Positions 24,312 through 34,617 of a DNA stretch of 64,000 nucleotides are shown piece by piece (within the stretch, counting starts at the first letter, position 1; every line of letters starts with the position of its first letter). The notes under the pieces are model-generated. The model had not been told where the DNA came from. It searched no databases and saw nothing but the letters and a program-made list of their open reading frames with translations. The stretch comes from Pseudonocardia sp. CNS-139. Lineage in GTDB: Bacteria; Actinomycetota; Actinomycetes; Mycobacteriales; Pseudonocardiaceae. A program made the translations under genes and the position numbers. The stretch covers positions 62,001 through 126,000 of the forward strand of contig MKJX01000206.1 of assembly GCA_001942415.1 (NCBI GenBank), written 5' to 3'.

Positions 24312-25264
24312 ATGACCACGCACATCCTGGAACCCGAGGCGCAGCAGATCGCGGACGCGACGTCGCAGCCGCCCTTCCTCTACCAGCTGGGTCCCGACGC
24401 CGCCCGCAAGGTCCTCGACGACCTGCAGGCGGCGCCGGTCGAGAAGGTCTCCGTCGCCGAGGACCGGTGGCGCACCGTCCCGGCCGAGGTCGGCGACGTG
24501 CGGGTGCGCCTGCTCAAGCCGGAAGGCGTGACCGGCCCGCTGCCGGTGATCCTCTACGTGCACGGCGGCGGCTGGATCCTGGGCAACTCCGGCACCCACG
24601 ACCGGCTGGCCCGCGAGCTCGCGGACGGCGCTCGCGCGGCGCTGGCGTTCGTCGAGTACGACCGCTCGCCCGAGGCCCAGTACCCGGTCGCGATCGAACA
24701 GGCGTACGCCACCGCCCGGTGGATCACCGCCGAGGGCGCCGCCGAGGGCCTCGACCCTGGCCGAATGGCGGTGGCGGGTGACTCGGTCGGCGGGAACATG
24801 GCCGCGGCGCTGGCGATCCTGGCCAAGCAGCGCGGCGACGTGCGGTTCGTGCACCAGTCGCTGTACTACCCGGTCACCGACGCCGGCCAGGACACGCCGA
24901 GCTACCGGGAGTTCGCCGACGGCCCGTTCCTCACCGCCGCGAACATGGCGTGGTTCTGGGACGCCTACCTGCCCGACACCGCGCGCCGCGCCGAGATCAC
25001 CGCGTCACCGCTGCGGGCCTCGCTCGACGAGCTGGCCGGGCTGCCGCCGGCGTCGTGATCGTGGACGAGAACGACGTGCTGCGCGACGAGGGCGAGGCCT
25101 ACGCCGCCAAGCTGCGCCAGGCCGGCGTCCCCACGACCAGCGTCCGCTACAACGGGATCATCCACGACTTCATGATGCTCAACCCGCTGCGCCCGTCCCG
25201 GGCCACCACCGCAGCCGTCGAGCAGGCCGTGCACGTGCTCCGCACCGCACTCGGCACCCTCTGA
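24312..25264 (+). CDS. Alpha/beta hydrolase-3 family esterase, HSL-like (frame break)
   Basis: Hormone-sensitive-lipase-type esterase of about 317 residues. HGGGW (near residue 84) forms the oxyanion hole, GDSVGGN (near 156) contains the nucleophile, and IVDENDVLRDEG and GIIHDFMML supply Asp and His. The frame slips near 25055 between the serine and aspartate regions (GLPPA then VIVDEND); the protein sequence is otherwise continuous. Start ATG 24312 follows GGAAGGAG. It is followed after 33 bases by the DUF4331 gene on the same strand, so they are likely cotranscribed and may answer to the neighbouring two-component pair. Substrate unknown; family members cleave short acyl esters. Confidence 0.82.
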
Positions 25265-25297
25265 GCCAGTCCCTCCGAGCCACCGAAGGACCCATCC

Positions 25298-26320
25298 ATG
25301 TCCCATCACCTCGACACCCCGGAGGCGGCCCGCAGCGGGCAGCTGTTCCTCGACGACCTGTACGTCTTCCCGGGCGAGGACAGCACGGTGTTCGTCATGG
25401 ACGTCAACTCGGACGTCACCGGCGCCCGCGCCGAGCCCGGCTTCCACCCGGAGGCCCGCTACGAGTTCCGGATCCACGTCGACGGCGCCGACGCGGAGAC
25501 CCTCACCTACCGCATCGCGTTCGACCCGCCCGACGCCGACGGCCGGCAGGCGCTGCGGCTGCACGCGCTCACCGGCGCCGACGCCCGCGACGACGCGGCC
25601 ACCGGGGACCTCGTGCTGGAGGGCCGGACCGGCGACACCGCCGGCACCGCCGGCGCGCGGCTGTGGGCTGGCCGCATCGCCGACTCCTTCTACATCGACC
25701 TGTCGCTGCTCGCCGTCGTCAACGCCGCGGTGGCGAACGGGACCGCCGTCGACCTCTCGCGCTGGGACCCCGCGGCCGCGACGAACAGCTTCGCCGGCAC
25801 GACCGTCCAGACGATCGTCCTGGAGGTGCCGCACCGGCACCCCGTGCTGCGGCCCGGCACCCGGATCGGCGTGTGGGCGACCACCAGGCTGGCGACCGAC
25901 GCCGGCGGGTGGCGCCAGGTCAACCGGGCGGGGCACCCGATGATGTGGCCGATCTTCTGGCCGACGGACACCGACTTCGCCAACCCGGCCAACACCCGGC
26001 ACCCGTCCGAGGACGTCGCCGCCGACGCGCCGTACGTCGCCGGCCGGGTGGCCGCCGTGGTGGCGGCGACCGGCAGCTCCGGCGAGCCCGAGGCCTACGG
26101 GGACCTCGTGGCCGGTGAGCTGTTCCCCGACGTCCTGACCTACACCGTCGGCACGCCCGCCACCTATGGGTTCGCCACCCGCAACGGGCGCACCCTCGCC
26201 GACAACGCCCCGGAGGTGATGCTGTCCCTCGTCGCCGGCACGGCCGTGCCGGCCGGGCTGACCGCGGCCGTGGCGGCCGACCTGCGACGCCCGGAGTTCC
26301 CGTACGTCGTGCCCGTGTGA
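25298..26320 (+). CDS. DUF4331-family protein
   Basis: An intact 340-residue protein that starts MSHHLDTPEAARSGQLFLDD, the characteristic opening of DUF4331 (histidine and aspartate near the start, then LYVFPGEDSTVFVMDVN). Further family features are FHPEARYEFRIH and HPMMWPIFWPTDTDFANP. No signal peptide or membrane helix is present, so the protein appears cytoplasmic, whereas many DUF4331 members are exported. GAAGGA precedes ATG 25298. It follows the esterase closely. Function is unknown. Confidence 0.75.
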   Translation: MSHHLDTPEAARSGQLFLDDLYVFPGEDSTVFVMDVNSDVTGARAEPGFHPEARYEFRIHVDGADAETLTYRIAFDPPDADGRQALRLHALTGADARDDAATGDLVLEGRTGDTAGTAGARLWAGRIADSFYIDLSLLAVVNAAVANGTAVDLSRWDPAAATNSFAGTTVQTIVLEVPHRHPVLRPGTRIGVWATTRLATDAGGWRQVNRAGHPMMWPIFWPTDTDFANPANTRHPSEDVAADAPYVAGRVAAVVAATGSSGEPEAYGDLVAGELFPDVLTYTVGTPATYGFATRNGRTLADNAPEVMLSLVAGTAVPAGLTAAVAADLRRPEFPYVVPV

Positions 26321-26327
26321 GACCGGG

Positions 26328-27016
26328 TCAGTCCCGGCCCAGGAGGGCCGCGAACGGCGCGTCGAGCCGGTCGGCGCCGGGGCGGCGGGCGCGCAGCACC
26401 AGCTCCTTGGCGGCCTGCACGGCCTGGGGCGGGAGCCGGGCCAGCGTGTGCGCCAGGCCGAGCGCCGCGGGGCGGACGTCGACGGCGGGCAGCACGCGGT
26501 TGACCAGCCCGTGCCGGAGCGCGGTCGCGGCGTCGAACCGCTCGCCCAGCAGCATCCACTCCATCGCGACGGGGTGCGGGGCGAGTGTGTGGGGCGGGGT
26601 GTTGACGGGGATGCCCCATCGCACCTCGGGGAGGCTGAACGTGGCGTGCTCGGCCGCGATCCGCAGGTCGGTGCGCAGCAGCAGGGTGAGGCCGCCGCCG
26701 AGGCAGTAGCCGTTGACGGCCGCGACGACCGGCTTCCGCAGCGCCATGTTCCGGTCCGGCCGGCCCGCCGCCGGTTCCCGGAAGAGCGCGAGCGGGCGCG
26801 GCGGGTGCGGGATGGTGTCGCGCAGGTCGCGCCCGTGCAGAACGCCCGGTCGCCGGCCCCGGTCAGGAGCACCGCGCGGACGGTGTCGTCGTCGCGGGCC
26901 CGGGCCCAGGCGGCGGCGAGGTCGGCGTAGTCCGGGCCGGTCAGGGCGTTGAGCCGCTCGGGGCGGTTCAGCGTGACGACGAGGACGGGCCCGTCGGCGG
27001 CGACGTCAACCGGCAT
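26328..27016 (-). CDS. Enoyl-CoA hydratase/isomerase-family protein (frame break)
   Basis: Crotonase-fold protein, last gene of the minus-strand acid-catabolism operon. N-terminal part: VDVAADGPVLVVTLNRPERL, then VRAVLLTGAGDRAFCTG; the oxyanion-hole region continues in another frame from about 26835: KPVVAAVNGYCLGGGLTLLL, ATFSLPEVRWGIPV, AMEWMLLGERFDAATALRHG. It closely resembles the operon's other hydratase at 29464-30237, so the pair probably arose by duplication. Its start overlaps the end of the IclR gene by 11 bases. Such enzymes hydrate 2,3-enoyl-CoA or catalyse related reactions; the exact substrate is unknown. Confidence 0.82.
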
Positions 27017-27822
27017 CGGCGCTCCCGCCGTCGGGGCCGCCGCTGTCCGTGCCGCCGTTGTCCGTGCTGCCGAGCGCGTCGGTCAGCTCGGTGCACACGG
27101 TGAGCAGCGCGTCGGTCTCGGCGGTGGCGCCTTCCCGGGGCAGCTGCGCGACGGTGCCGAGGATGCTGATCGCGCGACGATCTCGTCGGCCTGGAACACC
27201 GGGGACGCGACGGCGCGCAGGCCGGTCAGGGCCTCGGTGTAGGCGAGCCGTTCCCGGCGGATCCGGTCGAGGGCCTCGGCGCGTTCGGCGAGCCCCCGCC
27301 GGGCGTCCGTGTCGGCGCGCAGGCGGGCCCGCGCGGCCTCGGAGAACGCGAGGAAGACCTGGCCGGCCGCGGAGTCGTAGGCCGGCAGCCGGGAGCCCTC
27401 GCGCACCTTGAGCGACACGAGCTGGTCGGTGTCGTCGTTCTCCCGGATCACCAGCGGCGCCTCGCCGTCCCAGACCGACAGCATCGCGGTGACGTGGGTG
27501 GCGCGCACCAGCCGCGCGAGGTGCGGGCCGGCGAGCTGCGCGAGGGGCAGCCCGTTGAGCGCCGCGGTGCCCAGCCGGACGACCATCGGGCCGAGGCTGT
27601 AGCGCGCGGAGCGCTGGTCGTAGGAGAGCATCCCGGCCTGGCGCAGGGACACCGCGTAGCGGTGCAGGGTGGCGCGGGCCCAGGGCAGCTGCTCGGCCAT
27701 CTCGGCCAGGCTGAGGCTGGTCCGGTGGGCGGTGAACAGCGCCAGCACCGCGACGCTGCGCTCGATGCTGAGGATCGGCTCGACCCCGCGCGTCGCTCCG
27801 GTGGCCCCGGCGGCGTCTCCAT
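27006..27822 (-). CDS. IclR-family transcriptional regulator (frame breaks)
   Basis: Winged-helix N-terminus (ILSIERSVAVLALFTAHRTS, LSLAEMAEQLPWARATLHRY, YSLGPMVVRLG) followed by the IclR effector domain (THVTAMLSVWDGEAPLVIRE, LPAYDSAAGQVFLAF, ALTGLRAVASPVFQADEIV). After a break near 27175 the tail reads AISILGTVAQLPREGATAE and ends at 27006. Start ATG 27822 overlaps the ligase stop (TGATG); a second break lies near 27790, just after the start. It is encoded inside the operon it presumably controls, so its level should follow operon transcription. The palindrome at 34618-34632 before the first gene is a possible binding site. Confidence 0.82.
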
Positions 27823-29467
27823 CAGGCTCCCGACTCCGTTCCGCTCGTCCGGCGCGGCGGCGGTCCTCGCGCAGCGTAGAGCCGGTGACGTCGTGCTGGA
27901 GGCCGGGCAGGAGGTCGGGCAGCCGGTGCCGCGCGGTCTTCCCCGCGGGCGTCTTGGGCAGCTCCGCCACCAGGTGCACCTCGCGGGGCACCTTGTAGCC
28001 CGCGATCCGCTCCCTGAGGTAGGTGACCAGCTCGTCCGGGGTGACCCGGGCGCGGCGGCCGGGACGACCGCGGCGACGACCCGCTCGTCCCACCGCGGGT
28101 CGGGGACGCCGAACACGGCCGCGTCGGTCACGCCGGGGTGGGTGACGAGCTGGGCCTCGACCTCCTTGGGGAAGACGTTCTCGCCGGCCGTGCGGATCAT
28201 CTCCTTGAGCCGTCCCGCGATCCGCAGCAGGCCGTCGGGGCCCGGCGGCCGAGGTCGGCCGGTGTGCAGCCAGCCGCCGCGGAACGCCTCGGCGGTGGCG
28301 GCGGGGTCGTCGAGGTAGCCGGTCATCACGGTCTCGGCGCGCACGCAGATCTCGCCGACCTCGCCGGGCGCGACGGGGTGCAGCGCCTGGTCGAGCAGCG
28401 CGACCGTCACGCCGGGCACCGGGGTGCCGATGCTGTCGAGGCGGTCGGCCCAGCCGTCGCCGGTGGCGTCCTCGGGCGCAGGTCGTGACGAACGAACCGG
28501 CCTCGGTCTGCCCGTACACGTGCTCGACGCGGACGTCGCGGGCCCCGCGCCCGCCGAACGCCGCGACCGCGCGGGGGACGAGCGCGCTGGGCTCGTAGCT
28601 GGCGAACATCAGCCGCCGGAACGCCGAGAGGTCGGTGCGCCCGAACCGCGGCGACTCCAGCAGCCGCAGCAGCACCAGCGGCACCGCGAAGACCGCCGTG
28701 CAGCGGTGGCGCTCCAGCAGCTCCAGCGCGCGGTCGGCGTCGAACCGCGGCATGAGCACGACCGAGCCGCCGACCAGCAGGTACTGCTTGAGGAAGTCCC
28801 AGCCGCCCGTGTGGTAGAGCGGCTGGTAGCCCAGCAGCCGGTCGTCGGCGCGCACCCCGGAGGCGAGCGCCGCGTTGGCCGCGTCGCCGAGGCTGCGGCG
28901 CTGGCTCAGCACGGCGGCCTTGGGCCGGCCGGTCGTGCCGCTGGTGAAGAGCACGAGGTGCGGGTCGTCCGGGCCGCCGGTGGGCAGCGCGCCGCCGGGG
29001 TCGGCCGCCAGCAGGTCGCCCCAGGTGCCGTCCGGCCCGTCGGCGACCGGCTCGGCGTCCGCCGCGGCCCGGACGAGCGGCGCGTGCCCGGCCGCGGTGA
29101 GCACGAGGTCGGGCCGCGTGCGGGCGAGCACGTCGCCCAGCTCCGCGGCCCGCAGGCGGGTGTTGAGCGGGACGAGCACGGCGCCGATCCGCGCGGTCGC
29201 GAGGTACAGCGCGACGACGTCGCGGGCCGGGTCGGCCGCGACGGCCACGACACCGCCCCGCCCGACCCCGCGCGCGACGAGGCCGTGCGCGAGCGCCGTC
29301 ACCCGGGTGGCCAGCGCGCCGTAGGTGTGCTCGCCGGCGTCGTCGATCACGGCGACCCGGTCCGGGGACCAGGTCGCGTGCGCGGTGACGAGGTCGGCGA
29401 GGGTGCGGCCGGCCGCGGGCGACTCGGCGGCGACGGGGACCCGGTCGCGGAACGCGGTCACGCTCAC
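27822..29467 (-). CDS. Acyl-CoA synthetase, AMP-forming (frame breaks)
   Basis: ANL-family CoA ligase. Motifs in order: LFTSGTTGRPKAAVLSQ (P-loop), YQPLYHTGGWDFLKQYLLVG, VEHVYGQTEAG, then in other frames VGEICVRAETVMTGYLDDP, IAGRLKEMIRTAGENVFPKE and IAGYKVPREVHLVAELPKTP with the catalytic Lys of AGKTARH. GTG 29467 overlaps the stop of the upstream hydratase (GTGA), and the probable stop overlaps the IclR start. Breaks lie near 28480 and 28060, and possibly near 27850 close to the end. It should convert a carboxylic acid entering through the SSS symporter into its CoA thioester; chain length or aromatic nature cannot be told. Confidence 0.82.
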
Positions 29468-30237
29468 TCCCCGGAGAACTCGGCCGGGCGCCGTTCGGCG
29501 AACGCCGCGACGCCCTCGGCGAAGTCACGGCTGTCCTGCAGCAGCCGCACCATCGCGTCCTCCAGCCGCAGCCCGGCGTCGAGCGGGAGGTCGCCCGAGC
29601 GCACGGCCAGCTCCTTCGTGGCCTGCACGGCCAGCGGCGCGTTCCGGGCGAGCCGCTGCGCCAGCTCGACCGCCGTGGCCAGGACGTCGGGCCCGGGCAC
29701 GACCCGGTTCACCAGCCCCCAGCGCAGCGCCTGCCGGGCGTCGACCGGCTCGCCGAGCAGCAGCATCTCCATGGCCAGCGCGTGCGGCAGCTGCTGCGCG
29801 AGCCGCTGGGTGCCGCCGCAGCTGGCCAGGATCCCGTGCTTGACCTCGGGGGTCGCGAACGTCGCGTGCTCGGCCGCCACCCGCAGGTCGGTGGCGAGCA
29901 TCAGGGTGAGCCCGCCGCCGAGGCAGTAGCCGTTCACCGCGGCGACCACCGGCTTCCACAGGTTCAGCCCGCGGTCGGGACGCAGTTCCACGCCGGGGTT
30001 CCACAGGTCGCGCAGCGGGTGCGGCCGGGGGAGGAAGTCGCGCAGGTCGGCCCCGGCGCAGAACGCGCGGTCGCCCTCGCCGGTCAGCACCGCGGCGCGC
30101 AGCGCGTCGTCGTCGCGGATCTCCAGCCACGCGTCGCGCAGCGCGTCGAGGGTGGGCATGTCCAGGGTGTTGAGGCGCTCGGGGCGCCGGATGGTGACGA
30201 CGGCGACGGCACCGTCGCGGTCGAGCGTGATCGCCAT
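29464..30237 (-). CDS. Enoyl-CoA hydratase/isomerase-family protein
   Basis: An intact 257-residue crotonase. Visible are VVTIRRPERLNTLDMPTLDA, the oxyanion-hole segments AVLTGEGDRAFCAGADLRDF and NGYCLGGGLTLMLATDLRVA, and the active-site loop ATFATPEVKHGILASCGGTQ. A Glu sits at the position (PEVKHG) used for acid-base catalysis in many hydratases, though ECH-specific second glutamate is replaced by a Gly-rich CGGT stretch, so the precise reaction is open. It starts 20 bases after the upstream CoA ligase and its stop overlaps the next ligase (GTGA). Sequence similarity to the broken hydratase at 26328 is high. Confidence 0.88.
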   Translation of the reverse strand: MAITLDRDGAVAVVTIRRPERLNTLDMPTLDALRDAWLEIRDDDALRAAVLTGEGDRAFCAGADLRDFLPRPHPLRDLWNPGVELRPDRGLNLWKPVVAAVNGYCLGGGLTLMLATDLRVAAEHATFATPEVKHGILASCGGTQRLAQQLPHALAMEMLLLGEPVDARQALRWGLVNRVVPGPDVLATAVELAQRLARNAPLAVQATKELAVRSGDLPLDAGLRLEDAMVRLLQDSRDFAEGVAAFAERRPAEFSGE

Positions 30238-30257
30238 GGGTCCTTCGTTCTCCTGGT

Positions 30258-31792
30258 TCAGCGGCCGCGGTCGTGCTCGCGGCCGGCGGGTTCGCCGGCG
30301 AGTGCGCGCAGCCGGGCCTTCTGCACGCGCTGCGTGGGGGTGCGCGGCAGGTCGTCGAGGACGACGACGAAGCGCGGCACCATGAACCGCGGCAGCTCCC
30401 GCTCCGCGAACGCCGCGACTCGGCCGGGTCGAGCGGCTGTCCGTCGCGCGGCACCACGAACGCCTTGATGTCGTGCTCGCCCCACTCGGACGGGACGCCG
30501 ACGACGGCGGCCTCCGCGACGTCCGGGTGGGCCGAGAGCACCGCCTCCACCTCGGCGGAGGACACGTTCTCCCCGCGGCGGCGGATCGCGTCGCCGGCCC
30601 GGTCGACGAAGTAGTAGTTGCCCTCGGCGTCGCGCCGGCAGCGGTCGCCGGTGTGGAACCACAGGTTCCGCCACGCCTGGGCCGTCGCCTCGGGCGCGCC
30701 GAGGTAACCGGCCATCAGCTCCCACGGGGAGTCGGTGCGCACGACGAGCTCGCCCACCTCGCCGTCGGGCACCTCGTGGTCGTGCTCGTCCACGATCCGG
30801 CACTCCACGCCGGGCCGGGCCCGCCCGCAGCTCCCCGGCGGGCCCAGCGACCAGCCGCTGACGATCGGGCAGCTGACCTCGGTCATGTTGAACGCCGTCG
30901 TGAGCCGCACGCCGAAGCGGGCCGCGAACCCGTCCCGGTCCCGGGGGAACGGCGCCACGAACACGTTGCGCAGCGGGTTGTCCGCGTCCCCGGGTCCCGG
31001 CGGGACCGACTCCAGGTAACGCGCCGCGCTCCCCGGCAGCAGCGCGGTCGTCGCCCCGAACCGCCGCACGTCGGGCCAGAAGCCCGACGTGCTGAACCCG
31101 TCGCGGGTGATCACCTGCGCGCCGGTGAGCGCCGCCGCGTACACCGAGATCTTGCCGCTGACGTGGAACATCGGCAGCGGGACGTACCAGTGGTCGGCCG
31201 GGCCGGCGTCGCCGAGCGGGACGCACCACAGCGCGCTGCGGTGCAGCTGCCGCCACGGGATGAGCACGCCCTTGCTGCGCCCGGTCGTCCCGGAGGTGAA
31301 GACGACGGTCGCGATGTCGTGCTCGGCGGGATCGTGCTCGGCGATCTCCCCGGCGGTCCCCTCGGTGGAGGCTCCCTCCCCGCGGGCGCTGCTGGGGAGC
31401 ACCGTCGGGGCGCCCGCGGGGAGGGAGTCGAAGCGGTCGGTCCAGCGCGGGTCGACGACCGCGAGCACCGCGCCGGCGTCCTGCACGACGGCGGCGAGCA
31501 CGGCGCCGTGGTGCGCGGTGTTGACCGGCACCTCGACCGCGCCCAGCCGGGCGAGCGCCATCCAGACGGCGATCACGTCCAGGCCGGTGGGCAGCATGGT
31601 GAGCACCCGGTCGCCGGGACGGACGCCCGAGCGGTGCACGAGCGCCATCCACTCCCGCACGCGCGTGTCGAACCCGGCGTTGGTGCACACGGTGCCGTCG
31701 ACGTCGCGCAGGAAGACCTCGTCGGGGGCGGAGCGGGCGCGTTCCCGCAGCACGGCGGGCAGCGTGACCGTGACGGTCGGGGAGTCGGTCAT
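30258..31792 (-). CDS. AMP-dependent CoA ligase, second ligase of the operon (frame break)
   Basis: ANL ligase related to crotonobetaine/carnitine-CoA ligases (CaiC-like layout). Motifs: VVFTSGTTGRSKGVLIPW, YVPLPMFHVSGKI, TTAFNMTEVSCP, LWFHTGDRCRRDAEGNYYFV, IRRRGENVSSAEVEAVLSAH, and after a break near 30420 the tail ELPRFMVPRFVVVLDDLPRT and TPTQRVQKARL with the catalytic Lys. ATG 31792 overlaps the stop of the citrate-synthase-like gene (ATGA). Two ligases in one operon suggest that two acids, or a substrate and a side product, are activated. Exact substrate not determinable. Confidence 0.85.
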
Positions 31793-32579
31793 GCGGCCGG
31801 GTCCCGGTACGGCGCCGCGGCCTCGGCCGCCGCCCAGATCGCCGCCGCGGTCGGGCGGGCGCGCTCGTCGGCCAGGTGGCCCACCAGGCCCGCGGCCCTG
31901 GCGACGAGCGCGACGCCGCGCGCGGACTGCCACGGCAGGCCGATCTCCGTGAGCAGCACGCCCGCGGCGCCGTCGACGTTGATCGGCAGCGTGCGTCCGG
32001 CGGCCCGTTCCGCGCTCGCCCGGACCAGCTCGAACCGGGCCCGGGCGACGCCCGCCAGCCCGGCCTGCTCGGCCACCGCGAACAGCCGCGCCGTCCGCGG
32101 GTCGCCGTCGGTGTGGGTGGGGTGGCCGAGCCCGGGCACCGCTCCCCGCGGGCGCGGGCCCGGGCGACGAGCCGGTCGGCGTGCGCGGCGTCGTCCGCCC
32201 CCGCCGGCCACTCCTGCAGCAGCCGCGCCGTCCCGTCGAGCGCGCGGAACCGGTCGCCGCCGCCGAGTCCTGCAGCAGCCGCGCCGTCCCGTCGAGGGCG
32301 CGAGGAACCGGTCGCCGCCGCCGAGCAGCCCGGCGGCGACCGCGCCTGCAGCGCCCCGGGCGCGCCGAGGTCGGTCAGCCGGGCGACGACGGCGGTGGGC
32401 GTCAGCCCGTGCTCCGTCAGAGCCACGAGCACGGCGTCGAGCACCGCCCGCTCGGCCGCGCCGGGCAGCCGGGCGGTCAGCTCCAGGTGGAACAGGTCGG
32501 TGAACGACACCTGCCCGACGAGCTGTTCGGCGAGGTCGAGGCCGCGCACCCGCACGGTGTCGCGGGTGGCCGAACCCAT
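31789..32579 (-). CDS. Citrate synthase-like / citryl-CoA lyase-family protein (several frame breaks)
   Basis: The N-terminus (VRGLDLAEQLVGQVSFTDLF, HLELTARLPGAAERAVLDAV) and C-terminus (GLGHPTHTDGDPRTARLFAV; PINVDGAAGVLLTEIGLPWQ; ARGVALVARAAGLVGHLADE) belong to small citrate-synthase-fold proteins annotated as citryl-CoA lyases in actinomycetes. The catalytic His of GHP and the following D residues are present. The middle is disordered by a 56/58-base tandem duplication (32212-32325) and frame slips near 32130 and 32345. Its stop overlaps the CoA ligase start. The role is probably condensation or cleavage between an acyl-CoA and an oxo acid. The start at 32579 lacks a close ribosome site; GGAAGGAG lies about 45 bases upstream, so the real start may differ. 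Confidence 0.68.
32212..32325. repeat. Direct tandem duplication inside the citrate-synthase-like gene
   Basis: Copy 1 (32212-32267, 56 bases) and copy 2 (32268-32325, 58 bases) are nearly identical, differing by one substitution and two extra bases. The unit length is not a multiple of three, so the duplication breaks the frame. It may be an assembly slip or a recent mutation. Confidence 0.85.
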
Positions 32580-32639
32580 CGTCTGGATCGGCGGGGCGGC
32601 GGCGGTCGGGCCGGTCGACGGATCTCCTTCCGGGAGGGG

Positions 32640-34219
32640 GTTGGCGGGTCGAGTGCGCGAGATGGCCGGGCGGTGGTGCGGCGCGGTCGGTGCCCAGCTC
32701 CGCCCGCACGAGGGCGGCGGCGTAGCGGCCGGGGTCGGGCCGTTCCCGGCCCAGGACCGTGCCCAGGTAGCAGCAGAGGAACCCGAGCGGGATGCTGATG
32801 ATCGCCGGGTACTTCAGCGAGATCAGGCGCCGCCGCCGAGCACGGTCGGCGACAGCACGATCACCGTGATCGACACCGCCAGCCCGCCCAGCAGCCCGAC
32901 GACCGCGCCGGTGCGGGTGAACCGCGGCCAGAACAGCGTCAGGAGCACCACCGGCAGGTTCGCGCTGGCCGCGACCAGGAACGCCAGCCCGAGCAGGAAC
33001 GTGATGTTGAAGCTCGACCCGATCAGCACCGTGGCGAGCGTCGCGACCACTCCGATGGAGATCGCGGTGACGCGGGCGACGAGCGGCTCGCGCCGTTCGG
33101 CGTCGGCCGACCCGCGGCGCAGCACACCGGTCCAGAGGTCGTGCGCGACCGCACCGGACGCCGAGATCAGCAGGCCCGAGACGACCGCCAGGATCGTGAG
33201 GAAGGCGACCCCGGCGATCACCGCGAGCGCGATCGCGCCACCCGTGCTGCCGGCGCCACCGCCCAGCTCCCGCGCGAGGATCGGCGCGACGAGGTTGCCG
33301 CCGCTGCCGGCCGCCTCGGTGACCGAGTCGCCGGTCAGCAGCGCCCGGGCGCCGTACCCGATCACGACGACGAGCAGGAAGAACCCGCCCATCACGCCGA
33401 TGGCCCAGCCCAGCGAGCGGCGGGCGGTGTGGCCGTCGGTCACGGTGAAGAAGCGGATCAGCACGTGCGGCAGCCCAGCCGTGCCGAGCATGTAGACCAG
33501 CCCGTAGGAGACGGTGTCCACCGGCGTGGCCGCGGGGAGCAGCAGGCCCGGCCCGAGGATGGCCTCGCCCTGCTGGTGCAGCGCGGCCATGTCGGTGAGC
33601 GCGCCGAAGTCGAACCCGGCCTGTGCGAGCACCGCACCGGCCATCACCACACCCGCCACCACCAGCAGCAGCGCCTTGACGATCATCACCCAGGTCGCCC
33701 CGAGCATCCCGCCCAGCGCCACGTAGACCGTCATGAAGGCGCCGGTGAGCAGGACCGCCACGGTGAAGTTCAGCCCGGACAGCGCCTGCAGGATCGCCCC
33801 GGCCCCGACGAGCTGGGCGAACAGGTAGAAGAACGAGACGACGATCGTGTTCACCGCGGCCGCCGAGCGCACGCCCTGCCCGCCGAAGCGCACCGACAGC
33901 ATCGCCGCGAGCGTGTAGGCGCCCGAGTTGCGCAGGCGTTCGGCCAGCAGGAACAGCACCGGCAGGAACGAGAAGAGCGCCGCCGTCAGGATCAGCGTGC
34001 CGTCGAAGCCGTAGAGGAAGATCAGGCCGACGGTGCCGAGGAACGTGCCGGCCGACATGAAGTCCCCGGCCACCGCGAGGCCGTTCTGCGGGGACGAGAT
34101 GCCGCGCCCGGCGGCCAGAAGTCACCTGCCGTCCGGGTCCGCCGCCCGGCCCAGACGATCACCCCGAGGGTGAGCGCGACCAGCACGGCGAAGGTCGCGA
34201 GGGTCAGCCCGTGGTTCAT
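32640..34219 (-). CDS. Sodium:solute symporter, acetate permease (ActP)-like (frame breaks)
   Basis: SSS-family secondary transporter with about 13 helices. Visible: LTLATFAVLVALTLGVIVWA, VAGDFMSAGTFLGTVGLIFL (the AGDF sodium-site region), LVGAGAILQALSGL, GGMLGATWVMIVKALLLV, GTAGLPHVLIRFFTV, VSGLLISASGAVAHDLW and LVAASANLPVVLLTLFWPRF, ending with YPAIISIPLGFLCCYLGTVL. Frame breaks lie near 34115 (after TAGDF) and 32825. Its ATG 34219 overlaps the stop of the DUF485 gene, matching the YjcH-ActP pairing. The exact 3' end is uncertain because the frame runs on; about 32640 is assumed. It should import the carboxylate used by the CoA ligases. Confidence 0.85.
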
Positions 34220-34587
34220 CGGCCGTCCTCCCCGCGCACGCCGCCGGCGAGCCCGGCCACGACCGCGTCCTGCATCGGCACGATGCGCCGCGTCGTCGCC
34301 CGCAGGTACACCGCGACCAGCACGAACGCGATCGCGAAGAGGACCAGGACGCTGAGCAGCCCGGTCGAGCCGAAGACCGGCAGCGGCACCGACAGCACCG
34401 CCGGGGCGTAGGCGACGACCAGGAAGTAGCCGACGTACACCACCAACGTCACGCCGGTGAGCGTCCAGGACAGCCGCGCCCGAGCCGCGCTGAGCTCGCG
34501 GAACGCCGGCGAGCGGACCACGGCCTCCGCGCCGTTGTCGGCCTCGACGGCCCCGGGACCTTGCCGATCGACCACGTCGTCACTCAC
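34216..34587 (-). CDS. DUF485 membrane protein (YjcH-like partner of the symporter)
   Basis: An intact 123-residue protein: a polar N-terminus, then FRELSAARARLSWTLTGVTL and two membrane helices (TLVVYVGYFLVVAYAPAVL; GLLSVLVLFAIAFVLVAVYL) and a basic end. This is the DUF485 layout, usually encoded just upstream of an ActP-type symporter, as here with an ATGA overlap. GTG 34587 follows GGAGGAG. It is the first gene of the operon that runs to 26328. Confidence 0.85.
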   Translation of the reverse strand: MSDDVVDRQGPGAVEADNGAEAVVRSPAFRELSAARARLSWTLTGVTLVVYVGYFLVVAYAPAVLSVPLPVFGSTGLLSVLVLFAIAFVLVAVYLRATTRRIVPMQDAVVAGLAGGVRGEDGR

Positions 34588-34617
34588 GTCGGCTCCTCCA
34601 CATCGACGGGAAGTCTG

